A stretch of DNA of 64,000 nucleotides, taken from assembly GCF_002288825.1 (NCBI RefSeq), contig NZ_NSLI01000003.1:62001-126000 (forward strand). Reading direction: 5' to 3'. This DNA is from Sphingomonas lenta. GTDB lineage: Bacteria; Pseudomonadota; Alphaproteobacteria; Sphingomonadales; Sphingomonadaceae. Below the pieces are notes generated by a model that did no database searches, was not told the origin of the DNA, and was given only the letters and a program-made list of their open reading frames with translations. Shown here piece after piece: positions 8,122-17,430 of the stretch; the first letter of the stretch is position 1; every line of letters begins with the position of its first letter. Made by a program: the position numbers and the translations under genes.

Positions 8122-8783
8122 AGGCGAAAGGGAAATGCGCGGAACACGCGGGCGCCCTCGACGCCCGCTTCGTCCAGCAGGTCGCGCCACTCGCCGGGAC
8201 GAAAGGAGCGCGCGATCGACAGTTTGCCGTCGTAGCGCACGATCGGATGCCAGCCCGCGACCCGCGCGAGGAGCGGATAGCCGGTGTACGCGAACCAGTG
8301 CCGGTGGAGGTCGTTGACGAACCAGCTCCGCGCATGGCCCTCCATGAAGCGGAGAAAGGCGACGAGCTGGTCGTGCGTCATGTGGTGCGCGACGAGGCTG
8401 GAGACGACCACGTCCCAGCCGCCGCCCATGTCGGCGTAATCGCCGGTGACGTAGCGGATAGGCAGGTGCGCGGGTGTGTGGGCACGCGCCGCCAGCTCGC
8501 TGCGGTGGTTCAGGTCCACGCCGACCAGCTCGGCGGCGACATCATGCTGCACGGCCCAGCGTGCGATGCTGCGCAGCATATCGCCGTCGCCGAAGCCCAC
8601 GTCGAGGAGCCGGAGCGTGCGCCGCCCCGTCATCGCGCGCTTGAGAAAGGCGAGCGTAGGACGCCTGGCGAGCGTGACGGTGTTGACCTTGGCGAGGTCG
8701 CCGACGACCCGGGCGTAGGTCGCGGGATCAAGGTCGGCCGCGTCCATCAGCTCCTCGGCCGTGGCGCGCACGGCGAGGCTCAT
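8100..8783 (-). CDS. Class I SAM-dependent methyltransferase of the type III PKS cassette
   Basis: 227 residues. Motif I is LRLLDVGFGDGDML (from about residue 57), followed by ELVGVDLN and DVVVSSLVAHHM, as in small-molecule methyltransferases of the UbiE/Methyltransf_11 type. The start overlaps the PKS stop by ATGA, and its 3' end overlaps the flavoprotein gene by 22 bases, so the three genes form one transcription unit. The likely substrate is the PKS product (inference). Confidence 0.82.
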   Translation of the reverse strand: MSLAVRATAEELMDAADLDPATYARVVGDLAKVNTVTLARRPTLAFLKRAMTGRRTLRLLDVGFGDGDMLRSIARWAVQHDVAAELVGVDLNHRSELAARAHTPAHLPIRYVTGDYADMGGGWDVVVSSLVAHHMTHDQLVAFLRFMEGHARSWFVNDLHRHWFAYTGYPLLARVAGWHPIVRYDGKLSIARSFRPGEWRDLLDEAGVEGARVFRAFPFRLCVERLR

Positions 8784-9895
8784 GCGGCGGTCAGTTCGGG
8801 CTCAGCCGATGCGCGCCGTACCGGCCGCTCCACCGCGCTGCGGAAGCCGAAGCCCTCGGCGGCGAGCCCTGGTCCGAAGGCGAGCGCCAGGCCCTGCTCG
8901 ACCGGCGGGCCGGCGAGCAGCTTCTTCAGCACAAACATCAGCGTCGCCGACGACATGTTGCCATAGTCGTTGAGCACGGCGCGCGACGCGTCGAGCTTGT
9001 CGGGCGCGAGCGCAAAGGCGTTCTGCACCGCGTCGAGGATCGAGCGTCCGCCCGCGTGCACCGCCCAGCCGTCGAGCTCGGCGGCGGCACGCCCGCCGGT
9101 GGCGGCCTCGGCCACCGCGCGCTGACTGAGCGCCTGCGCGATGCGGTTGGGCACCTCGCCCGACAGATGCATCACGAAACCCTGGTCGGTGATGTTCCAG
9201 CGGATCAGCTCGTGGCTTTCCGGCAGCGTCGTCGCGAAGGGCTGGTCGATCGCGAAACCGCGAGGTTCGGCGGTGACGAGCGCCGCCGCCGCCCCGTCGC
9301 CGAACTGGAGCTGCGCGAGCAGCGATTCGAGGTCGCCCGTGTCCTGCAGGTGCAGCGTGCACAGCTCCACGGTGACGACGAGCACGCGCGCCTGGGGGTC
9401 GGAACGGACGATGTGGCGCGCGCTGCGCAGCGCCGCCACCGCCGCGTAGCAGCCCATGAAGCCCACCAGCAGCCGTTCGACCGAGGGCGACAGCCCCAGG
9501 CGGCGCGCGATGATCTGGTCTATGCCGGGCGCGACGAAGCCTGTGCAGCTCGCCACCACGAAGTGCGTGATTCCGCCTAGTTCCGCGCGCTCCCCTAAGT
9601 CGGCGATCGCCTCCAGCGCCAGCTCGGGCGCGGTCTCGGCATAGACCTCCATGCGCGCGGCGGTGCCGGGGAAGACGCCGTTGTAGAAGCCGCGCTCCTC
9701 GGCCAGCGCCTGGAACGCGGTCGCGGGCAGCACCGACCAGCGGTGCCGGATGCCCGAGCGCATCGCCATGCGGTCGAACAGCTTGAGCGCGCGCGGCTCC
9801 ACCTTGTCGCGCGCCCAATCGATGAACACGTCGTGGACATCGTTAGGGGGCACCGCAGTGCCGACGGCGTTGATGTACGGGGTCAAGCGGGGCAC
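8780..9895 (-). CDS. Type III polyketide synthase (chalcone synthase-like)
   Basis: 371 residues from the GTG at 9895. The catalytic triad is visible: Cys149 in VGFMGCYAAV, His280 in WAVHAGGRSILDAV and Asn313 in NDYGNMSSAT. These homodimeric enzymes extend an acyl-CoA starter with malonyl-CoA and cyclise the chain to a pyrone, resorcinol or similar ring; starter and product cannot be read from the sequence. First gene of the cassette, overlapping the methyltransferase by ATGA. A GTG at 9934 is an alternative start; neither has a strong ribosome site. Confidence 0.9.
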   Translation of the reverse strand: MPRLTPYINAVGTAVPPNDVHDVFIDWARDKVEPRALKLFDRMAMRSGIRHRWSVLPATAFQALAEERGFYNGVFPGTAARMEVYAETAPELALEAIADLGERAELGGITHFVVASCTGFVAPGIDQIIARRLGLSPSVERLLVGFMGCYAAVAALRSARHIVRSDPQARVLVVTVELCTLHLQDTGDLESLLAQLQFGDGAAAALVTAEPRGFAIDQPFATTLPESHELIRWNITDQGFVMHLSGEVPNRIAQALSQRAVAEAATGGRAAAELDGWAVHAGGRSILDAVQNAFALAPDKLDASRAVLNDYGNMSSATLMFVLKKLLAGPPVEQGLALAFGPGLAAEGFGFRSAVERPVRRASAEPELTAA

Positions 9896-9983
9896 CCGAT
9901 GAGGCTGGCGATGCGGCTGGTCATCGAGCCCCACATGGGGGCGCGAGCGGCGATCCGCCAGCGCCCTTCGCTATTTCGGGGAA

Positions 9984-10070
9984 TGGTGCGGTCGAGAAGA
10001 CTCGAACTTCCACGTCCTTTCGGACACAACGACCTCAACGTTGCGCGTCTACCAGTTCCGCCACGACCGC
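9984..10070 (-). tRNA. tRNA-Leu, anticodon GAG, CCA encoded
   Basis: Read on the minus strand, the gene has a 7-bp acceptor stem (GCGGTCG with CGACCGC), an anticodon stem CAACG/CGTTG around the loop TTGAGGT (anticodon GAG), a long class II variable arm (TGTCCGAAAGGACG) and a T loop TTCGAGT. The discriminator A is followed by an encoded CCA. The long variable arm and the anticodon identify leucine. Confidence 0.95.
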
Positions 10071-10151
10071 ACGTGCCATACCGTGGGCCAGGCCCGCGGT
10101 CGGTAGGCGAGCGCCCCTAGCCGATCGTTCGGCGGGGCGCAACGGGCAAGA

Positions 10152-10955
10152 TCAGCCCTCTTCGCCGCGGAAGCTCAGCGCCAATTCCTTGGAGGTGTTA
10201 GGCACGTCGAGCTGCGCCGAGTTGAACTGCAGCGCAGCGCCCGGTCCCAAGGTGCGCCGCTCGGGCGTGATCGTCCAGCTATAGACGACGCGGCCTCGGT
10301 CGCCGGGCGCGTCGCGCAGCTCCACGACGATGTCGGGGACGCGCTGCCGCTCGTCGGTGGGGTTCACCACCTGGCCGCTCACCGCGAACAGCTCCGAACC
10401 GTTGTCGAGCTCGCGGCGCTCGATAGGATCGCTGCGGATCTGGAGCGGGCTCTCCTCGGTCCCGAACGATACGCCCAGCCGGCTCGCCAGCCCCGGCGCG
10501 CCAGTCCACAGGATCGCGCCCGTGCCGGCGAGCATGAGCAGCCCGGCCGCGACCGCCGCCGCCGTCCAGCGGCGCGCAGGGTTGCGGCGCGGCGGCGACG
10601 AGACTGCAGGGCTCAGCGGCACCGCTTCGAGATAGGGCGGCGTCCGCACCGGCGGCTCCGCGCGGAGCGGCTCGGGCCGCGGCGGCGGGGAAGGGGGAGC
10701 GACCGGCTCGGGTTCGGGCTCGGACGCCGCGACGATCGGTCGAGACTCCGGCGCGGGGGCGGGCTCCGGCGCGATCGGCGGAGCGGGTGGAGGCGCGGCG
10801 TGCTCCACCTCGGCGGCGGGCGTCGGCTCGGGCGCTGGCGGGGCCTGGAACCAGCTATGCCGGCACTGCGCGCAGCGCACGGTGCGGCCGGCGACGCCGA
10901 TCGCGCTGTCGGGCACCAGGTAACGCGTGCTGCACTCGGGGCATTCCAGGATCAT
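10152..10955 (-). CDS. MJ0042-type zinc-ribbon protein with one membrane segment
   Basis: 267 residues. The N-terminal [20 protein letters not shown] with a later [11 protein letters not shown] is a four-Cys zinc ribbon of the MJ0042 type. A Pro/Ala/Glu-rich linker of about 90 residues precedes one membrane segment ([20 protein letters not shown]) and a C-terminal domain ([20 protein letters not shown]) like the DUF3426 domain paired with such ribbons. The start is the ATG before the first Cys pair. It is divergent from ftsE, a common alphaproteobacterial arrangement; role unknown. Confidence 0.82.
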   Translation of the reverse strand: MILECPECSTRYLVPDSAIGVAGRTVRCAQCRHSWFQAPPAPEPTPAAEVEHAAPPPAPPIAPEPAPAPESRPIVAASEPEPEPVAPPSPPPRPEPLRAEPPVRTPPYLEAVPLSPAVSSPPRRNPARRWTAAAVAAGLLMLAGTGAILWTGAPGLASRLGVSFGTEESPLQIRSDPIERRELDNGSELFAVSGQVVNPTDERQRVPDIVVELRDAPGDRGRVVYSWTITPERRTLGPGAALQFNSAQLDVPNTSKELALSFRGEEG

Positions 10956-11127
10956 CGGCGCGAAACCTAGGGGCGTGCGGGAGGAGCCCGCGTCGGTTAA
11001 CCCGCACTCAAGCACGCTACTCCGAGCTTTTGCAAGCGTCCGGGCGCTGGACGCGGCGGCCCCGCCCGTGCGAAAGCCGGCATCGGGGCGTGAGGGAACG
11101 GCCGCGGACGCGGCGCTACGGGCAAGC

Positions 11128-11832
11128 ATGACGAACATCGTCCAGTTCGAGAATGTCGGTCTGCGCTACGGCGCGGGAGAGGAGACGCTCACCGACGTCA
11201 GCTTTCAGCTGGGCGCGGGGTCGTTCCACTTCCTGACCGGCGCGTCAGGCGCGGGCAAGACGTCGCTCCTGAAGCTCCTCTACCTCGCCCAGCGGCCCAG
11301 CCGCGGGGTGATCCGGCTGTTCGGCGAGGACACGGTGACGCTGCCGCGCGCGCGGCTGCCGGGCTTCCGCCGGCGCATCGGCGTCGTGTTCCAGGATTTC
11401 CGGCTCGTGCCGCACCTGTCGGCCTGGGACAATATCGCGTTGCCCCTGCGCGTCGCGGGCGTCGTGGAAGCGGATCTCGAGCAGCCCGTGCGCGAGATGC
11501 TCGCCTGGGTGGGGCTGGCGGAGCGCGCGCACGCCCGGCCCGCGACCTTGTCGGGCGGCGAGCAGCAGCGCGTCGCCATCGCGCGCGCGGTGATCGCCCG
11601 GCCCGAGCTGCTCGTCGCCGACGAGCCCACGGGCAATGTCGACCCGGACATGGCCGAGCGGCTGCTCCACCTGTTCGACAGCCTCAACCGGCTGGGCACC
11701 ACGATCGTCATCGCGACGCACGACCTGCACCTCTTGAGCCGCGTGCCGCACGCGCAGCTGATGCGGCTCGACCGCGGGCGGCTGCACGATCCAACGGGCG
11801 CGCTACGTTACCCGCCCAAGGCCGCCGAATGA
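11128..11832 (+). CDS. ftsE: Cell division ATP-binding protein FtsE
   Basis: 234 residues, an ABC ATPase with Walker A (GASGAGKT), Q-loop ([13 protein letters not shown]), signature (LSGGEQQR), Walker B ([12 protein letters not shown]) and switch His (IATHD). GNVD after Walker B is typical of FtsE. With FtsX it links divisome constriction to septal wall hydrolases. The longer open frame upstream is not used; ATG 11128 begins the ABC fold. The end overlaps ftsX by ATGA. Confidence 0.93.
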   Translation: MTNIVQFENVGLRYGAGEETLTDVSFQLGAGSFHFLTGASGAGKTSLLKLLYLAQRPSRGVIRLFGEDTVTLPRARLPGFRRRIGVVFQDFRLVPHLSAWDNIALPLRVAGVVEADLEQPVREMLAWVGLAERAHARPATLSGGEQQRVAIARAVIARPELLVADEPTGNVDPDMAERLLHLFDSLNRLGTTIVIATHDLHLLSRVPHAQLMRLDRGRLHDPTGALRYPPKAAE

Positions 11833-12701
11833 GCGATCGGTCGCAGACGCGCGTCCTCGACGAGGCGGGCGGGTTCCGCGCGATGACGGCGGTGATGGGG
11901 ATCATGCTGTTCCTCACCGTGCTCGCCACCGCGTTGGGGCTGGGCACGCTGGGCGCGGCGCGGACGCTCGACCGCCAGCTCGCAGGGAGACTGACGGTGC
12001 AGGTGGTCGACGGCGACCCGGCCGCGCGCGACCGGGCCGCGGCGCGCGTGACCGAGCTGCTCCGCCGTCATCCCGACGTCCTCCGCGTCGATTTAGTTGA
12101 CCGCGCCGAGCTGCAGCGCCTGATCGAGCCGTGGCTGGGGGCGTCGGCCTCCTCCGGCGCGCTGCCTGTCCCTGCGCTGATCGACGTCGACCTGCGGCGC
12201 GAGGACGCCGCGCCCCGCGTCGCCGACGTCGTCCGCCGCGCAGCGTCCAACGCGCGCGTCGACCGGCACGAGGAGTGGATGTCGCCGGTGAGCCGCTTCA
12301 TGGACCTGCTGACCGCACTCGCCGCCGCGCTCGTTGCGCTGATGGCGGCGGCGACGCTGGCGGTGGTGGTGCTGGCGGTCCGGAGCGGGCTGGAGGCGCA
12401 TCGCGGCACGATCGAGGTCATGCACATGCTCGGCTCGACGGACGTGCAGGTCGCGCGCCTGTTCCAGCGCCGCATCGCGCTCGACGCTCTGCTGGGCGGC
12501 GGGGTGGGCGGGCTCGCCGCCTTGGCGATTGTGTGGCTGCTCGGCCGCCAGCTTGGCGCGCTCGGCTCCGAGCTCTTGGGCGGCGCGACGCTCGGGCGGG
12601 GCGAGTGGACCGCGCTCGCCGCCGTGCCGCTCCTCTTCATCCTGCTCGCCACGCTCGCCGCAAGGCGGGCGGTGCTGGCCGACCTGAAGCGCACGCTGTG
12701 A
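11829..12701 (+). CDS. ftsX: Cell division protein FtsX (permease-like)
   Basis: 290 residues. The first membrane segment (about 18-40) precedes a periplasmic domain of about 120 residues, then three segments (LTALAAALVALMAAATLAVVV, LGGGVGGLAALAIVWLL, AAVPLLFILLATLAA). This is the four-segment FtsX layout. RGTIEVMHMLGSTDVQVARLFQ between segments 2 and 3 is the conserved cytosolic stretch. It pairs with FtsE and is translationally coupled to it (ATGA) and to the next gene (GTGA). Confidence 0.9.
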   Translation: MSDRSQTRVLDEAGGFRAMTAVMGIMLFLTVLATALGLGTLGAARTLDRQLAGRLTVQVVDGDPAARDRAAARVTELLRRHPDVLRVDLVDRAELQRLIEPWLGASASSGALPVPALIDVDLRREDAAPRVADVVRRAASNARVDRHEEWMSPVSRFMDLLTALAAALVALMAAATLAVVVLAVRSGLEAHRGTIEVMHMLGSTDVQVARLFQRRIALDALLGGGVGGLAALAIVWLLGRQLGALGSELLGGATLGRGEWTALAAVPLLFILLATLAARRAVLADLKRTL

Positions 12702-13234
12702 TCAGCCGTTTCCTCTCCGTCCTGCTGATCCTCTGGGGGCTCGGCTTCGCGGGCTTCGCCGTATCGCTGCCCGGCCCGCTCGAGGGGTCGACGACCGACG
12801 CGGTGGTGGTGCCCACCGGCGGGCCGGGGCGCATCGACCGCGGGCTCGAGCTGATGCGCGAGCGGCAGGCCAAGCGCATGCTGGTGACGGGCGTCGCGCC
12901 CGGCGTGCGGCCGCGCGACCTGGCGGCGACGTACCCGGACTCGGGACGGCTTTTCCGCTGCTGCGTCGATCTGGGCGGCGAGGCGGTAGACACGCGCTCC
13001 AACGCCGAGGAGACGGCGCGCTGGCTGCGCGGGCACCGCTACCGCACGGTGCGGCTCGTCACCTCCGACTGGCACCTGCCGCGCGCGCGCATGGAGCTGG
13101 AGGCGGCGATGGGGCGCGACGCGGTGATCCTGGGCGACGGGGTCAAGACGGAGCCCAGGCTGGGCACGCTGTTCAACGAGTACAACAAGCTGCTGCTGCG
13201 GCGCGTGGCGCTGTGGGTGGGGATCGGCGGGTGA
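12698..13234 (+). CDS. YdcF family protein (DUF218)
   Basis: 178 residues. One N-terminal membrane segment (FLSVLLILWGLGFAGFAVSL) leads into a DUF218 domain with DAVVVPTGGPGRIDRGLEL, DTRSNAEETARWL and LVTSDWHLPRARME. Members include SanA-like and YdcF proteins tied to envelope integrity; exact function is unknown. The GTG at 12698 overlaps the ftsX stop (GTGA). It is the third gene of the ftsEX operon and overlaps the acyltransferase start in the same way. Confidence 0.85.
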   Translation: MISRFLSVLLILWGLGFAGFAVSLPGPLEGSTTDAVVVPTGGPGRIDRGLELMRERQAKRMLVTGVAPGVRPRDLAATYPDSGRLFRCCVDLGGEAVDTRSNAEETARWLRGHRYRTVRLVTSDWHLPRARMELEAAMGRDAVILGDGVKTEPRLGTLFNEYNKLLLRRVALWVGIGG

Positions 13235-13932
13235 AACGGCTCCGCACGCTGCTCTTTCAGCTCGTCTTCTACGCCGGGTCGGTGCCGATCGTCATGTCGG
13301 TGCCGATCACCGCGCTGTTCGGGCGGCGGCCGATGATCGAGCACGCCAAGGTCTGGTTCCGCTGGCATCGCTGGACGACGCGCCTGATCTTAGGCGTCCG
13401 GGTGCGCGTCGAGGGGAGCTGGCCCGACTATCCCGTGCTGTTCGCGGCCAAGCATCAGGCGATGTACGAGACCGTCGAGCTGACGCTGATCCTGGGCGGG
13501 CCGGCGATCATCCTGAAGCAGGAGCTGACGCGGATCCCGTTCTGGGGCTACGCCACCAAGGTGTATGGCCGCATCGCCGTCGATCGCGAGGCGTCGGCGA
13601 AGATGCTCCGGCGCATGATGACGGAGGGCGCAGCGCTGAAGGAGGAGGGGCGGTCGCTGCTGCTCTTTCCTGAGGGCACGCGCGTGAAGCCGGGCGAGAT
13701 GCCGCCGCTCAAGTCGGGCTTTGCCGGCCTGTACAAGGCGCTCAAGCTGCCCGTCGTGCCGGTGGCGTGCGACAGCGGGCTCGTCTGGCCTAGGCGCGGA
13801 CCCAAGCGGCCGGGCGTGATCACCTTCCGCTTCGGCGAGGTCGTGCCGCCCGGCCTGCCGCGCGAGGAGGCGGAGGCCCGGGTGCACGCGGCGATCAACG
13901 CGTTGGAGCAGCCCGCTCGACCAGCCGCCTGA
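13231..13932 (+). CDS. Lysophospholipid acyltransferase family protein (PlsC-like)
   Basis: 233 residues. N-terminal hydrophobic stretch, then acyltransferase block I AAKHQAMYETVEL, in which HxxxxE replaces the usual HxxxxD (Glu also occurs in other alphaproteobacterial members), and block III LLLFPEGTRVKPGE. It probably makes phosphatidic acid from 1-acylglycerol-3-phosphate at the inner membrane. The GTG start overlaps YdcF (GTGA). Last gene of the ftsEX operon; its end overlaps the converging hisC by 38 bases. Confidence 0.88.
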   Translation: MKRLRTLLFQLVFYAGSVPIVMSVPITALFGRRPMIEHAKVWFRWHRWTTRLILGVRVRVEGSWPDYPVLFAAKHQAMYETVELTLILGGPAIILKQELTRIPFWGYATKVYGRIAVDREASAKMLRRMMTEGAALKEEGRSLLLFPEGTRVKPGEMPPLKSGFAGLYKALKLPVVPVACDSGLVWPRRGPKRPGVITFRFGEVVPPGLPREEAEARVHAAINALEQPARPAA

Positions 13933-15004
13933 GCGCCGCGGCCACGCCGCGCGTCTCCTCCTCGGTGCCGATGGTGATGCGCAGGCCTTGGGGCAGGCCC
14001 TGGCCGGGGAGCCAGCGGACGATATAGCCCTCGTCCATCAGCCCCTTGTACGCGGCCTCGGCGGTGAGCGGGCCTTCGAACACGACCAGCACGAAATTGG
14101 CCTGGCTCGGGATCGGGCGCAGGCCGGCATTGCCCATCGCGGCGATCTCTTGGGTGAACCAGCGGCGCAGGCGCGCATTATCGGCGCGGCAGCGCGTCAC
14201 CCACTCCTCGTCCGCCAGCGCGGCGACGGCGGCGCGCTGGCCGGCGATCGTCATGGAAAAGGGCAGGCGGATGCGGTGCATCGCCTGGATGATCGGCTCC
14301 GCGGCATAGCCCCAGCCGATGCGCTCGGCGGCGAGCCCGTACATCTTGGAGAAAGTGCGCGTGACGAGCACGTTGGGCGCGGTGCGGGCGAGCTCCATGC
14401 CGCCGTCGTCGTCCGCGCCGTCGATATACTCGGCATAGGCGTGGTCGAGCACGAGCAGCACGTGTGCGGGCAGGTTCGCATGGAGCCGCGCGATCTCCTC
14501 GCGGGGCGCGAAGGTGCCCGTCGGATTGTTGGGGTTGGCGACGAAGATGATGCGGGTGCGCTCCGTCACGCAGGCCAGGATCGCGTCCACGTCGGTGGCG
14601 TAGTCCTTGTCGGGCGCGATCACGGGCGTGGCGCCCGTGCGCCGCGCCGCGATCTCGTACACCGCGAAGCCGTAATGGACGAAGATCACCTCGTCGCCCG
14701 GCCCGCTGAATGCGCCCGCCGCGAGGTGCAGCACCTCGTCCGAGCCGTTGCCGTAGATGATGCGCGCAGGGTCGAGCCCGTGGCGGGCCGCCAGCGCGTC
14801 ACGAACGATCGAGCCGCTCGCGTCCGGGTAGCGCTCCAGATCGCGGGCGGCGGACAGGAACGCCTCGCGCGCCGCGGGCGGCGTGCCGAGCGGGTTCTCG
14901 TTGGAGGAGAGCTTGACGGCCTTGGCGCCGCTGTCGGTGGTCGAGCGCCCCGGGATATAGGGGGCGATGTCCATAATCCACTGCTTGGGGACGGGTGCGT
15001 TCAT
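13895..15004 (-). CDS. hisC: Histidinol-phosphate aminotransferase
   Basis: 369 residues, a fold type I PLP aminotransferase. [18 protein letters not shown] near the N-terminus is the HisC hallmark. [13 protein letters not shown] binds the cofactor phosphate, [10 protein letters not shown] holds the PLP Asn, and [18 protein letters not shown] holds the PLP Lys. It converts imidazole acetol phosphate to histidinol phosphate; it may also act on aromatic acids, as HisC/HisH2-type enzymes do. ATG 15004 fits the family N-terminus; the open frame runs on upstream through a repeat. Confidence 0.9.
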   Translation of the reverse strand: MNAPVPKQWIMDIAPYIPGRSTTDSGAKAVKLSSNENPLGTPPAAREAFLSAARDLERYPDASGSIVRDALAARHGLDPARIIYGNGSDEVLHLAAGAFSGPGDEVIFVHYGFAVYEIAARRTGATPVIAPDKDYATDVDAILACVTERTRIIFVANPNNPTGTFAPREEIARLHANLPAHVLLVLDHAYAEYIDGADDDGGMELARTAPNVLVTRTFSKMYGLAAERIGWGYAAEPIIQAMHRIRLPFSMTIAGQRAAVAALADEEWVTRCRADNARLRRWFTQEIAAMGNAGLRPIPSQANFVLVVFEGPLTAEAAYKGLMDEGYIVRWLPGQGLPQGLRITIGTEEETRGVAAALRRLVERAAPTR

Positions 15005-15063
15005 GGGTGGGGCTGTAACGAGGGTCTGCGGTTTAGGAAACCGCCGCTCGGTGACGTCTTCCC

Positions 15064-15195
15064 CGTCACCCCGGACTTGGGTCCCCAACAAAGTAATACT
15101 TTGCTGGGTTCTCTCTTCCGGGGTCCATCGTCGTACGCGCACTCCGGCCGGATCGCTCGCACCACGATGGATGCCGGAACAAGTCCGGCATGACG
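15064..15195. repeat. Palindromic element A, 132 bp
   Basis: It runs from cgtcaccccggacttg to caagtccggcatgacg. It is a near-identical reverse-complement copy of the 132-bp element at 23791-23922. Inside is a hairpin around aaagtaatacttt. It fills the space between hisC and metX, which are divergent, so promoters for both must lie inside or beside it. Confidence 0.85.
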
Positions 15196-15245
15196 AAGGA
15201 GGGAGGAGGTTGGCGCGCGCGTGTCTCGCCTCTATCCCGCCCACC

Positions 15246-16361
15246 ATGTCCTCCGACCGGCGCTTCGGCCCGTCCCGCACCGTCACGCTTTCCGGGCCGC
15301 TCCGGCTCGACGGCGGCGCGACGCTCGCGCCCGTCGAGATCGCGTACGAGACCTACGGCACGCTCGCGGCCGACGCGTCGAACGCGGTGCTCGTCTGCCA
15401 CGCGCTGACGGGCGACCAGCACGTCGCCTCCGAGCACCCGCGCACGGGCAAGCCGGGCTGGTGGACGCGCATGGTCGGGCCCGGCAAGCCTGTCGACACC
15501 AGCCGCCACTTCGTGATCTGCGCCAACGTGCTGGGCAGCTGCATGGGCTCGTCCGGCCCGGCGAGCGCCGACCCGGCGACCGGGCGGCCCTACGCGATGC
15601 GTTTCCCGGTCATCACGATCCGCGACATGGTGCGCGCGCAAGGAATGCTGCTCGACCATCTCGGCGTCGCACGGCTGGCGGCGGTGGTGGGCGGGTCGAT
15701 GGGCGGGATGCAGGCGCTCTCCTGGGCCGCGACATACCCCGATCGCGTGCGCGCCGCCGTCGTGATCGCGTCGACCGCGCGCCACACCGCGCAGAACATC
15801 GCCTTCCACGAGGTCGGCCGCCAGGCGGTGATGGCCGACCCGAACTGGCGCGGCGGCGATTACTACGACCGCGAGCCGCCCGCCGCCGGCCTCGCCGTCG
15901 CGCGCATGGCGGCGCACATCACCTACCTGTCCGAGGCCGGGCTGACCGAGAAGTTCGGGCGCAAGCTCCAGGCGCGCGACGCGAAGAGCTTCGGCTTCGA
16001 TGCGGACTTCCAGGTCGAGAGTTACCTGCGCCACCAGGGGCTAAGTTTCGTCGACCGGTTCGACGCCAACTCCTACCTCTATATCACCCGCGCCATGGAC
16101 TATTTTGACCTGGCCGAGGAGCATGGCGGGCGGCTGGCGGACGCGTTCCGCGGCACGGCCACGCGCTTCTGCGTCGTCAGCTTCGACACCGACTGGCTCT
16201 ATCCGACCGCGGAATCGCGCGGCGTCGTCCACGCGCTCAACGCCGCGGGCGCGGCGGCGAGCTTCGTGGAATTGTCGAGCCCGTTCGGCCACGACGCGTT
16301 CCTGCTGGAGAGCCCGGAGCTGAGCCGGGTTGTGGACGGGTTCCTGAGGTCGGTGGCGTGA
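15246..16361 (+). CDS. metX: Homoserine O-acetyltransferase MetX
   Basis: 371 residues, alpha/beta hydrolase fold. [15 protein letters not shown] holds the nucleophile Ser, FDTDWLYP the acid Asp and [11 protein letters not shown] the His. It acylates homoserine (with acetyl- or succinyl-CoA; the specificity of MetX proteins varies and cannot be settled here) in methionine synthesis. ATG 15246 precedes SSDRRFGPS, the normal start. Co-transcribed with the GNAT gene and metW by GTGA overlaps. Confidence 0.93.
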   Translation: MSSDRRFGPSRTVTLSGPLRLDGGATLAPVEIAYETYGTLAADASNAVLVCHALTGDQHVASEHPRTGKPGWWTRMVGPGKPVDTSRHFVICANVLGSCMGSSGPASADPATGRPYAMRFPVITIRDMVRAQGMLLDHLGVARLAAVVGGSMGGMQALSWAATYPDRVRAAVVIASTARHTAQNIAFHEVGRQAVMADPNWRGGDYYDREPPAAGLAVARMAAHITYLSEAGLTEKFGRKLQARDAKSFGFDADFQVESYLRHQGLSFVDRFDANSYLYITRAMDYFDLAEEHGGRLADAFRGTATRFCVVSFDTDWLYPTAESRGVVHALNAAGAAASFVELSSPFGHDAFLLESPELSRVVDGFLRSVA

Positions 16362-16786
16362 TCGAGTTGAGCGACGACAAGGCGCGGCTGCAGCTCGACC
16401 GCGTGCACGCCTGGCTCGCGTCCAGCTACTGGTCGCCCGGCATCGAGCGTCCGCTCGTCGAGCGCGCGGTCGCAGGCTCACATTGCCTGGGGGCGTATCT
16501 CGACGGCGAGCAGGTCGGCTATGCCCGAACGGTCACGGACCGCGCCACCTTCGCCTGGATCGCGGATGTGTGGTTCGCCGAGCCTGCGCGGGGGCGGGGG
16601 TTGGGGCGGCGGATGGTCCGCTGGTTCCTGGACCATCCCGACTACGCGACGGTGCGGCGGTTCGCGCTCGCGACATGGGACGCGCACGGCATGTACGAAG
16701 CGCTCGGCTTCGGGCCGCTCGCCCGACCCGATCGGTTGATGGAGCGGCTCTCGCCGGACCTCGTCAAGCTGATGGCCGGCACGTGA
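16358..16786 (+). CDS. GNAT family N-acetyltransferase
   Basis: 142 residues. The acetyl-CoA loop is [16 protein letters not shown] (about residues 75-90), followed by [22 protein letters not shown], the GNAT C-terminal pattern. The substrate is unknown. It sits between metX and metW with GTGA overlaps on both sides, so all three are translated together. Most metX-metW pairs lack such an insertion. Confidence 0.85.
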   Translation: MIELSDDKARLQLDRVHAWLASSYWSPGIERPLVERAVAGSHCLGAYLDGEQVGYARTVTDRATFAWIADVWFAEPARGRGLGRRMVRWFLDHPDYATVRRFALATWDAHGMYEALGFGPLARPDRLMERLSPDLVKLMAGT

Positions 16787-17370
16787 CGCTGCGCCCCGAC
16801 CTCCGCGTCATCGCCGACCATATCGAGCCGGGCGCGCGCGTGCTCGACGTGGGGTGCGGCGAGGGTACGCTGATGGCGGCGTTGCGCGACGGCAAGGGCG
16901 TGGACGCGCGCGGGCTGGAAATCGACCCGTTGAACGTCGCCGCCGCGGTCGCGCGCGGGCTGTCGGTGGTGCAGGGCGACGCGGACGTCGACCTCGCCGA
17001 TTACCCGGACGGCGGCTTCGACTACGCGATCCTCAGCCAGACGCTGCAGACGACGCGTGCGCCCGACCGCGTGCTCGACGAACTCTTGCGCATCGGACGG
17101 CGCGCGTTCGTGTCGTTTCCCAACTTCGCGCACTGGCGTGTCAGGGCGTCACTGCTCTGGGGCGGGCGCATGCCGGTGACGCGGCTCCTGCCCGAACGCT
17201 GGTACGACACGCCCAACATCCATCACCTGACCGTGGACGATTTCCGCGCCCATCTCGACGACCGCGGCGTAACGGCGGAGCGCGCCTGGTTCCTGGCCAG
17301 GGGACGCCGTACCCGGCCCGCCGCGGCCAACCTCTTGGCGGAGCACGCGGTCTTTCTTCTACGTTTGTAA
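16783..17370 (+). CDS. metW: Methionine biosynthesis protein MetW
   Basis: 195 residues. A class I methyltransferase-like fold with motif I VLDVGCGEGTLMAAL, then GLEIDPLNVAAAVARGLSVVQGDAD and YAILSQTLQTTRAPDRVLDELLRIGRRAFVSFPNF pattern elements that define MetW, including WYDTPNIHHLT. MetW works with MetX in homoserine acylation in many proteobacteria. The GTG at 16783 overlaps the GNAT stop. Confidence 0.92.
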   Translation: MTLRPDLRVIADHIEPGARVLDVGCGEGTLMAALRDGKGVDARGLEIDPLNVAAAVARGLSVVQGDADVDLADYPDGGFDYAILSQTLQTTRAPDRVLDELLRIGRRAFVSFPNFAHWRVRASLLWGGRMPVTRLLPERWYDTPNIHHLTVDDFRAHLDDRGVTAERAWFLARGRRTRPAAANLLAEHAVFLLRL

Positions 17371-17379
17371 GAAAAGCTA

Positions 17380-17404
17380 GGAACGGACCCGCCGGGTCGG
17401 CGTT
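17380..17404 (+). promoter_or_regulatory. Candidate EcfG (general stress sigma) promoter
   Basis: GGAAC at 17380-17384 is followed after 16 bases by CGTT at 17401-17404. GGAAC-N16/17-CGTT is the consensus for the alphaproteobacterial general stress sigma factor EcfG. Transcription would begin near 17411, and a ribosome site AGGAAAGG lies just before the ATG at 17431. Confidence 0.65.
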
Positions 17405-17430
17405 CGCCCCTGAATCGCCAGGAAAGGACC

